NCBI RefSeq assembly: GCF_900007165.1
Contig: NZ_CYGY02000034.1
Coordinates: forward strand, 62,001-126,000
Direction of reading: 5' to 3'
From: Paraburkholderia piptadeniae
GTDB lineage: Bacteria > Pseudomonadota > Gammaproteobacteria > Burkholderiales > Burkholderiaceae
Length of the DNA: 64,000 nucleotides
The notes beneath the pieces are model-generated. The model saw only the letters and a list, made by a program, of their open reading frames with translations, searched no databases and was not told the origin of the DNA. A program made the translations under genes and the position numbers. Every line of letters begins with the position of its first letter. Within the stretch, counting starts at the first letter, position 1. Positions 54,252 through 62,525 of the stretch are shown here, piece by piece.

Positions 54252-55979
54252 TCACTCGTGGCGCGTGAAGATCGACGTATCGACGGGAATGCGTCGGCGA
54301 ATCAGATCCTGATAGAAGTCGGGGATATACGAAGTCGGCACGAACTGCCCGCGAATCCGCCCGCTCTCGTCGAGGCCCGCCTCTTTGAACACGAACACGT
54401 CCTGCAACTGGATCACGCCCGACTCGATGCCGCTCACTTCCGTGATGTGCGTCACGCGCCGCGCTCCGCACGAGAAGCGCGTCTGCTGCACGATGATGTC
54501 GACGGACGCGCACACCTGCTCGCGTATCGCCTGCACGGGCAGTTCGAGCCCCGCCATGAGCGTCATCACTTCGAGGCGCGCGATGCAATCGCGCGGCGAA
54601 TTGGCGTGCGCAGTGGTCAGCGAGCCGTCGTGGCCCGTGTTCATCGCCTGAAGCATGTCGAGCGCCTCGCCGCCACGGCATTCGCCGACCACGATGCGAT
54701 CGGGCCGCATGCGCAGACAGTTGCGCACCAGCTCGCGTATCGTGACGGCGCCCTTGCCTTCCATGTTCGGCGGTCGTGTTTCGAGCGCCACCAGATTCGG
54801 CTGCGACAGTTGCAGTTCGGCCGCGTCCTCGACGGTAACGATGCGTTCCTCGTTGGGGATATAGTCCGACAGCACGTTGAGCAGCGTGGTCTTGCCCGAG
54901 CCGGTGCCGCCCGAAATCACGATGTTCGCGCGATGTTCGACAGCCGTGCGCAAGAACGCGAGCATCGCCGGCGACAGCGAGCCGAACGCAAGCAGATCGT
55001 CGCCGCGCAGCTTGTGCTGCGGGAATTTGCGCACCGTCATGCTCGGCCCTTTCAACGCGAGCGGCGGAATGACGGCATTCACACGCGAGCCGTCTCGCAG
55101 GCGCGCGTCGACCATCGGCGAACTCTCGTCGATGCGGCGGCCGATCGGCGCGACGATCCGCTCGATCGCGCCCAGCACGGCCCGCTCGTCCGTGAAGATG
55201 ACGTGCGAACGCGTCAGGCGTCCTTGCTGTTCGACGAAGATCTCGTCGTGGCGGTTGACCATGATCTCGGAAATCGTCGGGTCCGCGATCAGTTCTTCGA
55301 GCGGACCGAGCCCGATGATTTCGTCGAACACGCTCTTCTTCAGCGCCGACAGCGGAATCTCCGAGTGATGAAAACTCGCGTCGCGCGCGAGCAAATCGTC
55401 GAGCGCATCGCTGACGGTCGTGCGCAACTCGTCGTCCGCCATCCGCGCAACGTTCAGGCGGCGCAGGTCGAGCGCCGCGATCACCTTCATGTGCAGGAGC
55501 TTGCGCAACTCGATGCCTTCCGCGCTGTTGATCGGCGCAAGGCGCGGCGCGGCCATGCGCGACGGCGCGGAAGTCGACGAGACTTCGCGTGAGGCATGCT
55601 CGCGCCGTGGCGCCGCTTCTTCCGGCACGCGCGGCTTCGATGCTTCCTCGGCATCGGGCAATGGCGACATCGTTGTGTGAGCCGACGGAATCTGCATCCC
55701 CGCAACCTTCAGCACCGTCATGCCGATCTCGATCTGGTCGCCTTCGGCAAGCGGTCCGTAACGCACGACAGGCGTGCCGTTCACCGTCGTCGCGACGATG
55801 CCGCCGTGGTCTTCGACATACCACGCGTGGAAGTCCTTCACGATCCGAGCGTGCGTGCGGCCAACCAGCATGCCCTTGATGACGATATCGCACGCCGCGT
55901 CGCGGCCGATCGTGCACATGCCATCGACATGCACCATCCGAACGGGCGCATTGCGCGCTTGTACTTGCAGTTTCAGCAT
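54252..55979 (-). CDS. tadA: FHA-domain fused TadA/CpaF secretion ATPase
   Basis: A hexameric ATPase that should power Flp pilus assembly, 575 aa from ATG 55979. A TTG at 55988 overlapping the cpaC stop is an alternative start. Residues about 10-85 form a forkhead-associated domain: CTIGRDAACDIVIKG, VGRTHARIVKDFHAWYVED, TTVNGTPV. The rest is the T2SS-E/CpaF domain, with Walker A ISGGTGSGKTTLLNVLSDY near 355, TVEDAAELQLSQPNLVALE, and the Walker B/His region VGECRGGEALDMLQAMNTG with LTTAHANSPRDC. FHA domains bind phosphothreonine, so control by a Ser/Thr kinase is suggested. Confidence 0.92.
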   Translation of the reverse strand: MLKLQVQARNAPVRMVHVDGMCTIGRDAACDIVIKGMLVGRTHARIVKDFHAWYVEDHGGIVATTVNGTPVVRYGPLAEGDQIEIGMTVLKVAGMQIPSAHTTMSPLPDAEEASKPRVPEEAAPRREHASREVSSTSAPSRMAAPRLAPINSAEGIELRKLLHMKVIAALDLRRLNVARMADDELRTTVSDALDDLLARDASFHHSEIPLSALKKSVFDEIIGLGPLEELIADPTISEIMVNRHDEIFVEQQGRLTRSHVIFTDERAVLGAIERIVAPIGRRIDESSPMVDARLRDGSRVNAVIPPLALKGPSMTVRKFPQHKLRGDDLLAFGSLSPAMLAFLRTAVEHRANIVISGGTGSGKTTLLNVLSDYIPNEERIVTVEDAAELQLSQPNLVALETRPPNMEGKGAVTIRELVRNCLRMRPDRIVVGECRGGEALDMLQAMNTGHDGSLTTAHANSPRDCIARLEVMTLMAGLELPVQAIREQVCASVDIIVQQTRFSCGARRVTHITEVSGIESGVIQLQDVFVFKEAGLDESGRIRGQFVPTSYIPDFYQDLIRRRIPVDTSIFTRHE

Positions 55980-55984
55980 CTCGA

Positions 55985-57376
55985 TCAATGAGCCTCGTAA
56001 GCGGGCGCCTGATCGCCGGGTGTTGCGGCGGGCGCGGCGGGTGCGGTATCGCGTTCATGTGCGCGCGCATCGGGCGCAAGCGGACTGGCCGCGCCGTAGC
56101 GTTCGCCATAACGCTGCGCACCTTGCTGCGCGCGCGCGAGCAGCCCCGTGTTCGGTTCGCCCGACGGCTCCGAGATCATCGGCGTCACGAAGATCACGAG
56201 ATCGCTGTTCTTCGCGCGGAAGCTGTCCGAGCGAAACAGCTGCCCGATGATGGGCAGACGCGCCAGATACGGCATGCCCGCCGATGCGTTCATCGCATCG
56301 GCGCTCACGAGCCCCGAGATCGCGATCGTCTCGCCCGCGCGCAACGAAATGTCCGAGCTGGCGCTGCGCGTCAGAAAGCCAGGAAAGCCGCCAAACGAAA
56401 CCGATGGATCGATCTGGCTGATCTCCGTCTGCACGGTGGCCGAGATGATGTCGTTCGCGTCGACCACGGGCTTGATGTTGAGCCTGATGCCGTACGGCTT
56501 GTACTCGACATCGGTGGTGCCGAGCGCGCCCGCCTTCGGAATCGGCACTTCGCCGCCTGCGAGGAACGTCGCGGTGCCGCCGCTCTTCGTATTCAGCTCG
56601 GGCGCGGCGAGAATGTATGCGTCGCCGTTGTTGATCGCAAAGTTGATGCGCGACGTGATCGTCGATGCGATGCCTGCGAGGAAGAAGTTCGCGCCGCTCG
56701 TCGCGCCGGAGCCGAAAAGACCTTGTCCCGACACCTGCGGCCCCGCGAACTGGCTGTCCCACGCAATGCCGATATCCTTCTGCCCCGTGCGCGTGACTTC
56801 CATGATTTGCACCTTGAAATGCAGGGTTTTCTTGAGTGCGTCGCCTTCGTCGATGGTCGTTGTGTCGATGACGTTCGACATGTCGGCGATGGCCGCTTTG
56901 ACGGCGGCCACCCTGTCGCGATGCACGCTGCCCGACAGCACGATGTTCGGCCCGAGTTCCTGCACGCGCACGCCGGGCACCGACGCGAGCACGCTGCGCA
57001 ACTGCGCCGCCGACATGCCCACATCGCCCTTTGCGACGCGCACCGTCGTTTGCAGCGCGACGCCCTTCTCGTTCCACACGACGAGCGACGTCATGCCCGC
57101 GCTTTCGGCGAGCAGCATCACGCGCCCATCGACGACATTCGCCGTCACCAGCTTGCCATTGCCGATCGCGATGCGTTTGACGGTGCCCGGCACGTCGAGC
57201 ATGCGAACTTCGCCTTTGTAGAGATCGAGCACGTCGCCGTTGTGCGCGGGCAATGGCGCGATGTCGCGCTGCGCGCCAAATGCGTGTGTAGAGCCAGCAT
57301 CGAAGGCAAGCAAGCCCGTCAGCAACGAACCGGCGATCCGGCGACGCAGCGCCATCGAGTAGAAACCTGCTTTCAT
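55985..57376 (-). CDS. cpaC: Flp pilus outer-membrane secretin CpaC/RcpA
   Basis: A 463-residue secretin with a signal peptide (AGSLLTGLLAFDAGSTHAFG region). An N-terminal pilot-like domain has DLYKGEVRMLDVPGTVKRI, followed by a BON-like VPGVRVQELGPNIVLSGSV. The secretin domain has GEVPIPKAGALG, VEYKPYGIRLNIKPVVD and the LRAGETIAISGLVS, PIIGQLFRSDSFR end. The C-terminus is Ala/Pro-rich. It forms the outer-membrane channel and follows cpaB by 17 bp. Confidence 0.92.
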   Translation of the reverse strand: MKAGFYSMALRRRIAGSLLTGLLAFDAGSTHAFGAQRDIAPLPAHNGDVLDLYKGEVRMLDVPGTVKRIAIGNGKLVTANVVDGRVMLLAESAGMTSLVVWNEKGVALQTTVRVAKGDVGMSAAQLRSVLASVPGVRVQELGPNIVLSGSVHRDRVAAVKAAIADMSNVIDTTTIDEGDALKKTLHFKVQIMEVTRTGQKDIGIAWDSQFAGPQVSGQGLFGSGATSGANFFLAGIASTITSRINFAINNGDAYILAAPELNTKSGGTATFLAGGEVPIPKAGALGTTDVEYKPYGIRLNIKPVVDANDIISATVQTEISQIDPSVSFGGFPGFLTRSASSDISLRAGETIAISGLVSADAMNASAGMPYLARLPIIGQLFRSDSFRAKNSDLVIFVTPMISEPSGEPNTGLLARAQQGAQRYGERYGAASPLAPDARAHERDTAPAAPAATPGDQAPAYEAH

Positions 57377-57393
57377 GAGTCGGATGAGTTCTT

Positions 57394-58431
57394 CTAGTTC
57401 TGGTTGCCCGCGCGGCGCGTGTCGTGCCGTTGCAGTTGTTGCGCAATGGCGGCAGCGCTTTCGTATAGCGTCGACGATGCGGACATGGGCTCGCTTGCGT
57501 CCTGCTCAACCCGTTTTACGCCGTCGACCGTTTTCGATTCGTGTGGCTTCGTCCCGTCCGACATCGGCGCAAACTGAACCGCACTCGCTGCGGCTGCGCC
57601 CGCGCCGCCGCCCGCGATCAGTTCGACGGACGCCTGCTTCGCAATGCGCTCCGCGGGAAACACGTCGCGCTCCGTCAACGCGGCGGGCGCTTCGCTGCTG
57701 CTGTCGTCGGCGTTCCTGAGGATGAGACGCAGCGCGCCCATCTTTTGCGCCAGCACGACGCGCGCGGCATCGGCGGCTGGAACCTGCATCGTCACAGTGT
57801 CGTAGCGCGACGCGTTGCCCGTGCTCTCGCTGTCGCCCGCATCGCGCGGCTTCACGCTCTGGCCCGTCGCGAGCACCAGCACGGCGGGCAGCAGCAGCCG
57901 CACCGTCTTGCCATCGTTCGACGACGCATCGGCTTGCGTGCCGACCCAGTACAGATCGACGCGATTGCCGGGCCGCAGCATCGACGCCGTCGAGTTCACC
58001 GCATCGATCTCCAGCGTGAGCGCGCGCTGACCGGCGGGCAGCATGTCGGAGAAATCGCGCCCGCGCAGCGCATCGATATCGCTGACGCGCAACGGCCGCC
58101 CGCGCAGCACCGCGCGCACGAGCTTCGCCTTTCGCCAGGCATCGAACGCATCGACGCGCACCATGTCGTCATAGACGAGATCGGCGGCGATCTCACGCGA
58201 CACGAAATCGTCGCTCGACAACGGCGTGCCCGCAGGCACATCGCGGCGCGGCACGACGACTTCGACGCCGCGCTGCGCGAGCTTGCCCGTCGCTTCGGCG
58301 CGCACGCGCGCTTCGCGCTCGCCGAGATAGCGATAAACGAACGCGGTCAACGCGGCCGCCATCAGCACGGCAACGAACAGCAAAACCCACGCATTGCCCA
58401 GCAGCGAATGAAACCTGATCTTTCTGAACAT
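57394..58431 (-). CDS. cpaB: Flp pilus assembly protein CpaB/RcpC
   Basis: A 345-residue periplasmic protein anchored by one N-terminal helix (WVLLFVAVLMAAALTAFVYR). It has an SAF-type domain, VVVPRRDVPAGTPLSSDDF, and RALTLEIDAVNSTASMLRP with GNRVDLYWVGTQ, as in CpaB. The C-terminal 90 residues are low-complexity. It begins 18 bp after a short pseudopilin gene and precedes the secretin, the normal Tad order. Confidence 0.9.
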   Translation of the reverse strand: MFRKIRFHSLLGNAWVLLFVAVLMAAALTAFVYRYLGEREARVRAEATGKLAQRGVEVVVPRRDVPAGTPLSSDDFVSREIAADLVYDDMVRVDAFDAWRKAKLVRAVLRGRPLRVSDIDALRGRDFSDMLPAGQRALTLEIDAVNSTASMLRPGNRVDLYWVGTQADASSNDGKTVRLLLPAVLVLATGQSVKPRDAGDSESTGNASRYDTVTMQVPAADAARVVLAQKMGALRLILRNADDSSSEAPAALTERDVFPAERIAKQASVELIAGGGAGAAAASAVQFAPMSDGTKPHESKTVDGVKRVEQDASEPMSASSTLYESAAAIAQQLQRHDTRRAGNQN

Positions 58432-58449
58432 CTGATTCGAAGCGACTGG

Positions 58450-58647
58450 TTACGGTAAAGAAAGCGCGAAGCCATACGCGCGATAAAGCGACCTGAAGGC
58501 CGCGGAAAGTTGGCTGACCATCGACGCATCGCCGCCCGCGACGAGCGCGAACACGATCACAGCCGTCACGACGAGATACTCGACGGCGGCCTGGCCGTGC
58601 TGTGCGCGTCTGCGCGAGCGCACGGCGTCAATGGTCCGTCGTCGCAT
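58450..58647 (-). CDS. Short Flp/TadE-like pseudopilin
   Basis: A 65-residue product from ATG 58647, overlapping the previous gene by 20 bp. The N-terminus RRRAQHGQAAVEYLVVTAV has Gly followed by Glu-Tyr at +5/+6, the Flp prepilin cut site, then a hydrophobic helix (VVTAVIVFALVAG) and about 26 residues. It could be a minor pilin or a truncated TadE. Confidence 0.7.
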   Translation of the reverse strand: MRRRTIDAVRSRRRAQHGQAAVEYLVVTAVIVFALVAGGDASMVSQLSAAFRSLYRAYGFALSLP

Positions 58648-59338
58648 GAATGACGGCCTCCGTATGTCCGTTGCGTTTCGAAAAGACGGCATCGATGCGG
58701 TCGCTTCCACGCTGCATCGCGAGCACGTCGCCCGCTGTACGCTGTGAGCCGTCGAGCGTCAGCGCGGGCGCCCGCGCGACTGTGCGCCAGCCCGCGTCCT
58801 CCAGTTGGCGCGCGTAGCGTTGCGCGTTGTCCGTGGTGTCGCCGTCGATTTCGAGAAGCCACGTGCGCCCCGTCTGCCACCCATCGCGGCTTTCGACATC
58901 GGATACATGCCGCGCGCCATCCGGCAGCGGAGCGAGCGAAGCGCCGTTGCGATGCGATACGTCGGCGACATCCAGACGCATCACGCTCATCAACCCTTTG
59001 GTCCGCGCGCCTTCGACGGCGCGCGGAATGACGAGCACGTAGTGGCACGCGCCGTCGAGCGCGGCGAGCAGCAGCCCCGACGCATCGCGCCGCCCCATCG
59101 CGGGCACATGCGCCCTCGTCCAGAACGCGCGGAATTCGTTCGATACGTCATCGGACGACGCGCCGAACTCCATGCCATAGACAGTGGCCGCCACGCCGTT
59201 GATCCACATGTCGCGGCCGATCATCTGCACGCGCGCCGCGTGAACGGGTTGCCGGTTGCAGGCCTCGCCGCCGGCAGCCGCGCTCGACGGCATCAGCGCC
59301 GCCGCACATGCAATGGAGAACATCAAGAGGACTTTCAT
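58628..59338 (-). CDS. Exported protein of unknown function in the Tad operon
   Basis: A 236-residue protein with a signal peptide (MKVLLMFSIACAAALMPSS, AAAGG) and a mature domain of mixed alpha/beta look (INGVAATVYGMEFGASSDD, ASGLLLAALDGACHYVLVI, AQRYARQLEDAGWRTVARA). I do not recognise the family. Its start overlaps the tadE-like stop as ATGA, so co-translation is likely and it should work in the periplasm with the pilus machine. Confidence 0.75.
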   Translation of the reverse strand: MKVLLMFSIACAAALMPSSAAAGGEACNRQPVHAARVQMIGRDMWINGVAATVYGMEFGASSDDVSNEFRAFWTRAHVPAMGRRDASGLLLAALDGACHYVLVIPRAVEGARTKGLMSVMRLDVADVSHRNGASLAPLPDGARHVSDVESRDGWQTGRTWLLEIDGDTTDNAQRYARQLEDAGWRTVARAPALTLDGSQRTAGDVLAMQRGSDRIDAVFSKRNGHTEAVIHATTDH

Positions 59339-60261
59339 CGCGCAAGCCTGTCAGCGGGCACGATCTCGTCGCGAATGCGGCCGATTTCGAGCGTGTCGAT
59401 TTCAGGCGCGTATTCGCGCAGTCCCTGATAGAGCGACGGTGTAATCAACGGCGCGTTGGCAGCCGGCACGGCCTGTGTGAACAGCGCGCGCGCATGCGCT
59501 GCGCCTTGCGGCAACCACGCGTTCATGAGCAATGCGTTCGTGTCGCCGAACGCGAAGCCGTCGAAGCCGTGCCATAAACGCTGCAGCGCGACGTTATGCG
59601 CAGCCGTCGCGATGCGCAGCGTCGCCGTTTGCAGCGTGCGCGTCGGCAGGTCGAGCGTCGCAGCGAACGGTGCGCCGCTTGCCGTCGCGCCTGCCATCGG
59701 TATCGCGCCGAATCCGTTCGACGTGTACGCGTCGAGCTGCGTCGGCATGTCGGACTCGCCCGTGCTGACGGCCACATCGCTCGCGCTGTGAAGCAAGGCC
59801 TCGCCGCCATGGTCCTTCCACATTGCCGGTTGCGCGACTGCGAGGCTTTGCGCGTCGCGGTCCGTGCCCGCGATGGGCGCACCGTTGCCCGCCACCACGC
59901 GTGCAAGCACTTCATGCTGGATCTGCTGATCGCTCTTCTGCAACTGCAACGCGCCGCCGCCAAAACGCGCATACCAGTCGCGTGTCGATGAAACCTCCGC
60001 GCCTCCATCGATCCACACCGTGCGCTCCCACGCTGCGTAGCGCGATCCCATCAGCGTGTGATTGCGGACATCGTTGAACTTGCCGAGCATGACGATCGCG
60101 AGCAGCAGCACGCTCATCGCGAGCATCGCCGCGACGAGGAATTCCACCAGCGCCTGACCGGATTGCGCACGAGCGCGTCGTTCGACGCCGTTCGTTTCGA
60201 TGACGTTCGTTTCGACGCCGTACGTTTCGACGACGTTCGTTTCGATGCCGTTGTTCATCAT
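59335..60261 (-). CDS. TadE-like pseudopilin with N-terminal pentapeptide repeat
   Basis: A 308-residue product from ATG 60261, overlapping the tadG-like stop. Residues 3-27 are five pentapeptide repeats (NNGIE, TNVVE, TYGVE, TNVIE, TNGVE). The prepilin-type segment QSGQALVEFLVAAMLAMSV follows, with Gly and Glu at +5, then a helix. The C-terminal 210 residues are periplasmic and unrecognised (WERTVWIDGGAEVSSTRDW). Peptidase cleavage would remove the repeats with the leader. Confidence 0.75.
   Translation of the reverse strand: MMNNGIETNVVETYGVETNVIETNGVERRARAQSGQALVEFLVAAMLAMSVLLLAIVMLGKFNDVRNHTLMGSRYAAWERTVWIDGGAEVSSTRDWYARFGGGALQLQKSDQQIQHEVLARVVAGNGAPIAGTDRDAQSLAVAQPAMWKDHGGEALLHSASDVAVSTGESDMPTQLDAYTSNGFGAIPMAGATASGAPFAATLDLPTRTLQTATLRIATAAHNVALQRLWHGFDGFAFGDTNALLMNAWLPQGAAHARALFTQAVPAANAPLITPSLYQGLREYAPEIDTLEIGRIRDEIVPADRLAR
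60181..60255. repeat. Five 15-bp tandem repeats at the start of the TadE-like gene
   Basis: The unit is TTCGAYGMCGTWCGT, with copies at 60181, 60196, 60211, 60226 and 60241. Copies differ by one to three bases and the last is the most diverged. A 15-bp unit keeps frame, so copy number could change without disrupting the protein. Confidence 0.9.
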
Positions 60262-61793
60262 GGCTGCGCCACTTCCACACCGGATGCGATCTGCGCGGCT
60301 TGCGCGGCGGCGCGTTCGGCATCGCTGACGGGAGCCAGCGACGCCTGCCAGTACGGGCTGAACGTGCTCGGATACTCTGTGTTGCCGTCCGCGCGCGCCC
60401 ACGCGTTCGCGTCGAGCAGCGCGCCCGCGAGTCTGTCGGTGAGCAGCGCTTCCGACGGCCGCACGAAGTACGCGTGCGCGCTCGCCAGCGCGCGCATCGT
60501 GCCGCCCGCGCTGCCGTTGTCGGCGCGCATGCGGCCCGCGCCGCCGAGCCCCGCTATCTTCTCAAGCGTCCCGGCTGCGCGCTCCACTTCGATTGTGATG
60601 CGCGGCGCCTCGCTCGCAAGCGGCGCGCCCGCCATGTCCTGATACGGCAGCAATCCGCCGTTCGCGGCATCGAGCGAAGCACCCGGACCCTGGGTGAACT
60701 GCTCGGCCATCGCGTCGGGCACGTGCACGCCCGGCTGCGTGCTCGCGGGATCGCCGAAATTCATGTAGCCGCCGTAGCCCTTCCAGTCGCTCCACGCGAC
60801 GAACGGCGGTCGCGTCATGTAGCTGCGTACGTCGCCGTTCGCGCTGCCGCCGTGTCCCGCGATCGCGTCAAACGTATCGACGCAAGTGATCGTGATGTGC
60901 GCGGTGCTCGCGTCGATCGATTGCCAGCCCTTCTTGTCGCTGCGCAACTGCGTGCCGCCGACATGCGCGACGCGGATCGCGATGCGTCCGCCGTTGCCGC
61001 AGCGCGAACTCGTGTCGTCGATCTGCTGATAGTCGGGCGCGACGCTGCGCGACGACACGCGCTGCTTGACGAAGCCGTCGAGCGTCGCCGGGTCGGTGAC
61101 GACGTCGGCGAAACGGTCGGCATTGAGGTTGCCCGCAGGCGTGACGATGGCCGTGTACGTCCGCCACGCGGCCAGTTGCGCTGCATTGCGCGGACTCGTG
61201 AAATAGCCGGCCGTTACATGCGTGTCGGGCTGATTGCGTTGCGCGACGTCGTCGGCTGCATCGGGGACGGCGGCGAACATCGCCGCGTGATAGTTCGTCT
61301 GCGCAGTGCTGAGCGCGCGCGTGATGCCGCCCACACCCTTCGCGACGACAGGCAGCAGCGCATCGAGCGCTGCGCGCACGGGCGCGATGTCGATTCGCGC
61401 GTGGTCGTTCGGCGTGCGCCACAGCGCCGGATGATCGGCGAAGGTCGTCACGAGCTGCTCGGTGTCGGGGTTGCCGATATACGTGTTGTCGAGTTCGTCG
61501 ATCCACGACTTCAGCGCGACCACCTGCGCGGCGCTCACCTGATTGGCGACCATCGCGCGGTTCGTGTACGCGGAGAAGTTGTAGTCGCGCGCCTGGAGCA
61601 CGGCCGCGCTGTAGGCGGCGGCATCGGCCGTGTTTTGCAGCTTGATCTTTGCGCTCGTCATCTGGAACGACCCGAAGGCGACATACAGACCGATGCCGCC
61701 CATCAGCAGGAACAGCAGCGCGGGCACCAGCGCCTGACCGGCGTGCACGCTCATGGACTGGCGGGCGGTGCGTTCCATGACGACGAGCGGCAT
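60258..61793 (-). CDS. TadG-like Flp pilus assembly protein
   Basis: A 511-residue protein from ATG 61793, or 506 from ATG 61778. One N-terminal helix (ALVPALLFLLMGGIGLYVAF) is followed by the TadG-type KIKLQNTADAAAYSAAVLQ. A large periplasmic domain of about 440 residues is not recognised. It lacks the Glu at +5 after GQ that the other pilin-like proteins have (GQALVPAL), so it may not be processed. It begins 6 bp after flp. Confidence 0.85.
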   Translation of the reverse strand: MPLVVMERTARQSMSVHAGQALVPALLFLLMGGIGLYVAFGSFQMTSAKIKLQNTADAAAYSAAVLQARDYNFSAYTNRAMVANQVSAAQVVALKSWIDELDNTYIGNPDTEQLVTTFADHPALWRTPNDHARIDIAPVRAALDALLPVVAKGVGGITRALSTAQTNYHAAMFAAVPDAADDVAQRNQPDTHVTAGYFTSPRNAAQLAAWRTYTAIVTPAGNLNADRFADVVTDPATLDGFVKQRVSSRSVAPDYQQIDDTSSRCGNGGRIAIRVAHVGGTQLRSDKKGWQSIDASTAHITITCVDTFDAIAGHGGSANGDVRSYMTRPPFVAWSDWKGYGGYMNFGDPASTQPGVHVPDAMAEQFTQGPGASLDAANGGLLPYQDMAGAPLASEAPRITIEVERAAGTLEKIAGLGGAGRMRADNGSAGGTMRALASAHAYFVRPSEALLTDRLAGALLDANAWARADGNTEYPSTFSPYWQASLAPVSDAERAAAQAAQIASGVEVAQP

Positions 61794-61799
61794 CCGCGC

Positions 61800-62090
61800 T
61801 TACTGGTTGCCCGTCGACAGGCTGCCGTTGCTGCCGTACGCGCCCATGCCCTTGTTCTTGTCGGCCTGGCTCTTGCCGTCCGTGGCGGCCGCTCGGGCGT
61901 CGTTGATATCGGTGGTGCTGTCCGTACCGGACATTTCGTGCGTGAGGCCGGCCGTCTGCTCGCGGATCGTCTTGCCGAACGACGCATAAACGGCAATCGC
62001 CGATACCGCGATCAGCGCCACGATGATGATGTATTCCGTCATGCCCTGACCGGCCTGTTTGCGAATGCGGCGCATAAGAGAGATTTTCAT
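61800..62090 (-). CDS. flp: Flp-type major pilin
   Basis: A 96-residue prepilin from ATG 62090 (MKISLMRRIRKQAG). The cut site G/QGMTEY leaves Glu at +5 and Tyr at +6, followed by the helix IIIVALIAVSAIAVYASF. The C-terminal 45 residues are Ser/Asp/Gly-rich, longer than in many Flp pilins. As the first gene of the operon, with an upstream TATAAT on the same strand (62187-62182) but no clear -35 box, it is probably the major subunit. Confidence 0.88.
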   Translation of the reverse strand: MKISLMRRIRKQAGQGMTEYIIIVALIAVSAIAVYASFGKTIREQTAGLTHEMSGTDSTTDINDARAAATDGKSQADKNKGMGAYGSNGSLSTGNQ

Positions 62091-62525
62091 GAACACCAAT
62101 CCAGATTGATTAAAGGAAATACCCGATCGGCTTTAAAAGCCATTACCACGCAATTCAATCCGTTTAACCGGGCAGCGATGAATTATAAAAACGGCGAGCT
62201 GCATCTGGATTGCGATATTTCCGCATCGCCATGGCCCGATTTCCCAATCGGCAGGCTGATCCATCTTGCGTCGAATCCATACCACACAATGGTTTTGACG
62301 CGATACACGGTCGCTTTTGCCACGCAAGAGCGCGCCCATGAAAAGCATTTCCTTTTCCCTTTCAAAGGCCGGGCAAAATCCTACGCACGCCGCCCTTTCA
62401 ACTGATATTTAGAAATATCGCTCGCGAATAGATTTTCCCGGCGAATCAGAACCGGCTATTGCGCCTTTAAACCGGCATTGCGGTCCTGTTCGAATCAATT
62501 GTCCATTCAAGGGAAGACGCGAGGC
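62091..62525. other. Divergent regulatory region between flp and the trimeric autotransporter
   Basis: About 435 bp, richer in A/T than its surroundings, with no supported gene. It holds a minus-strand TATAAT (62187-62182) for flp. A perfect inverted repeat GATATTT-AG-AAATATC (62404-62419) lies about 107 bp upstream of the autotransporter ATG and could be a regulator site. Confidence 0.6.

Noticed and set aside
60300..62405. Plus-strand open frame of about 700 codons across the tadG-like and flp genes
   Set aside because: Arg-rich product opposite well-supported Tad genes; no domain seen.
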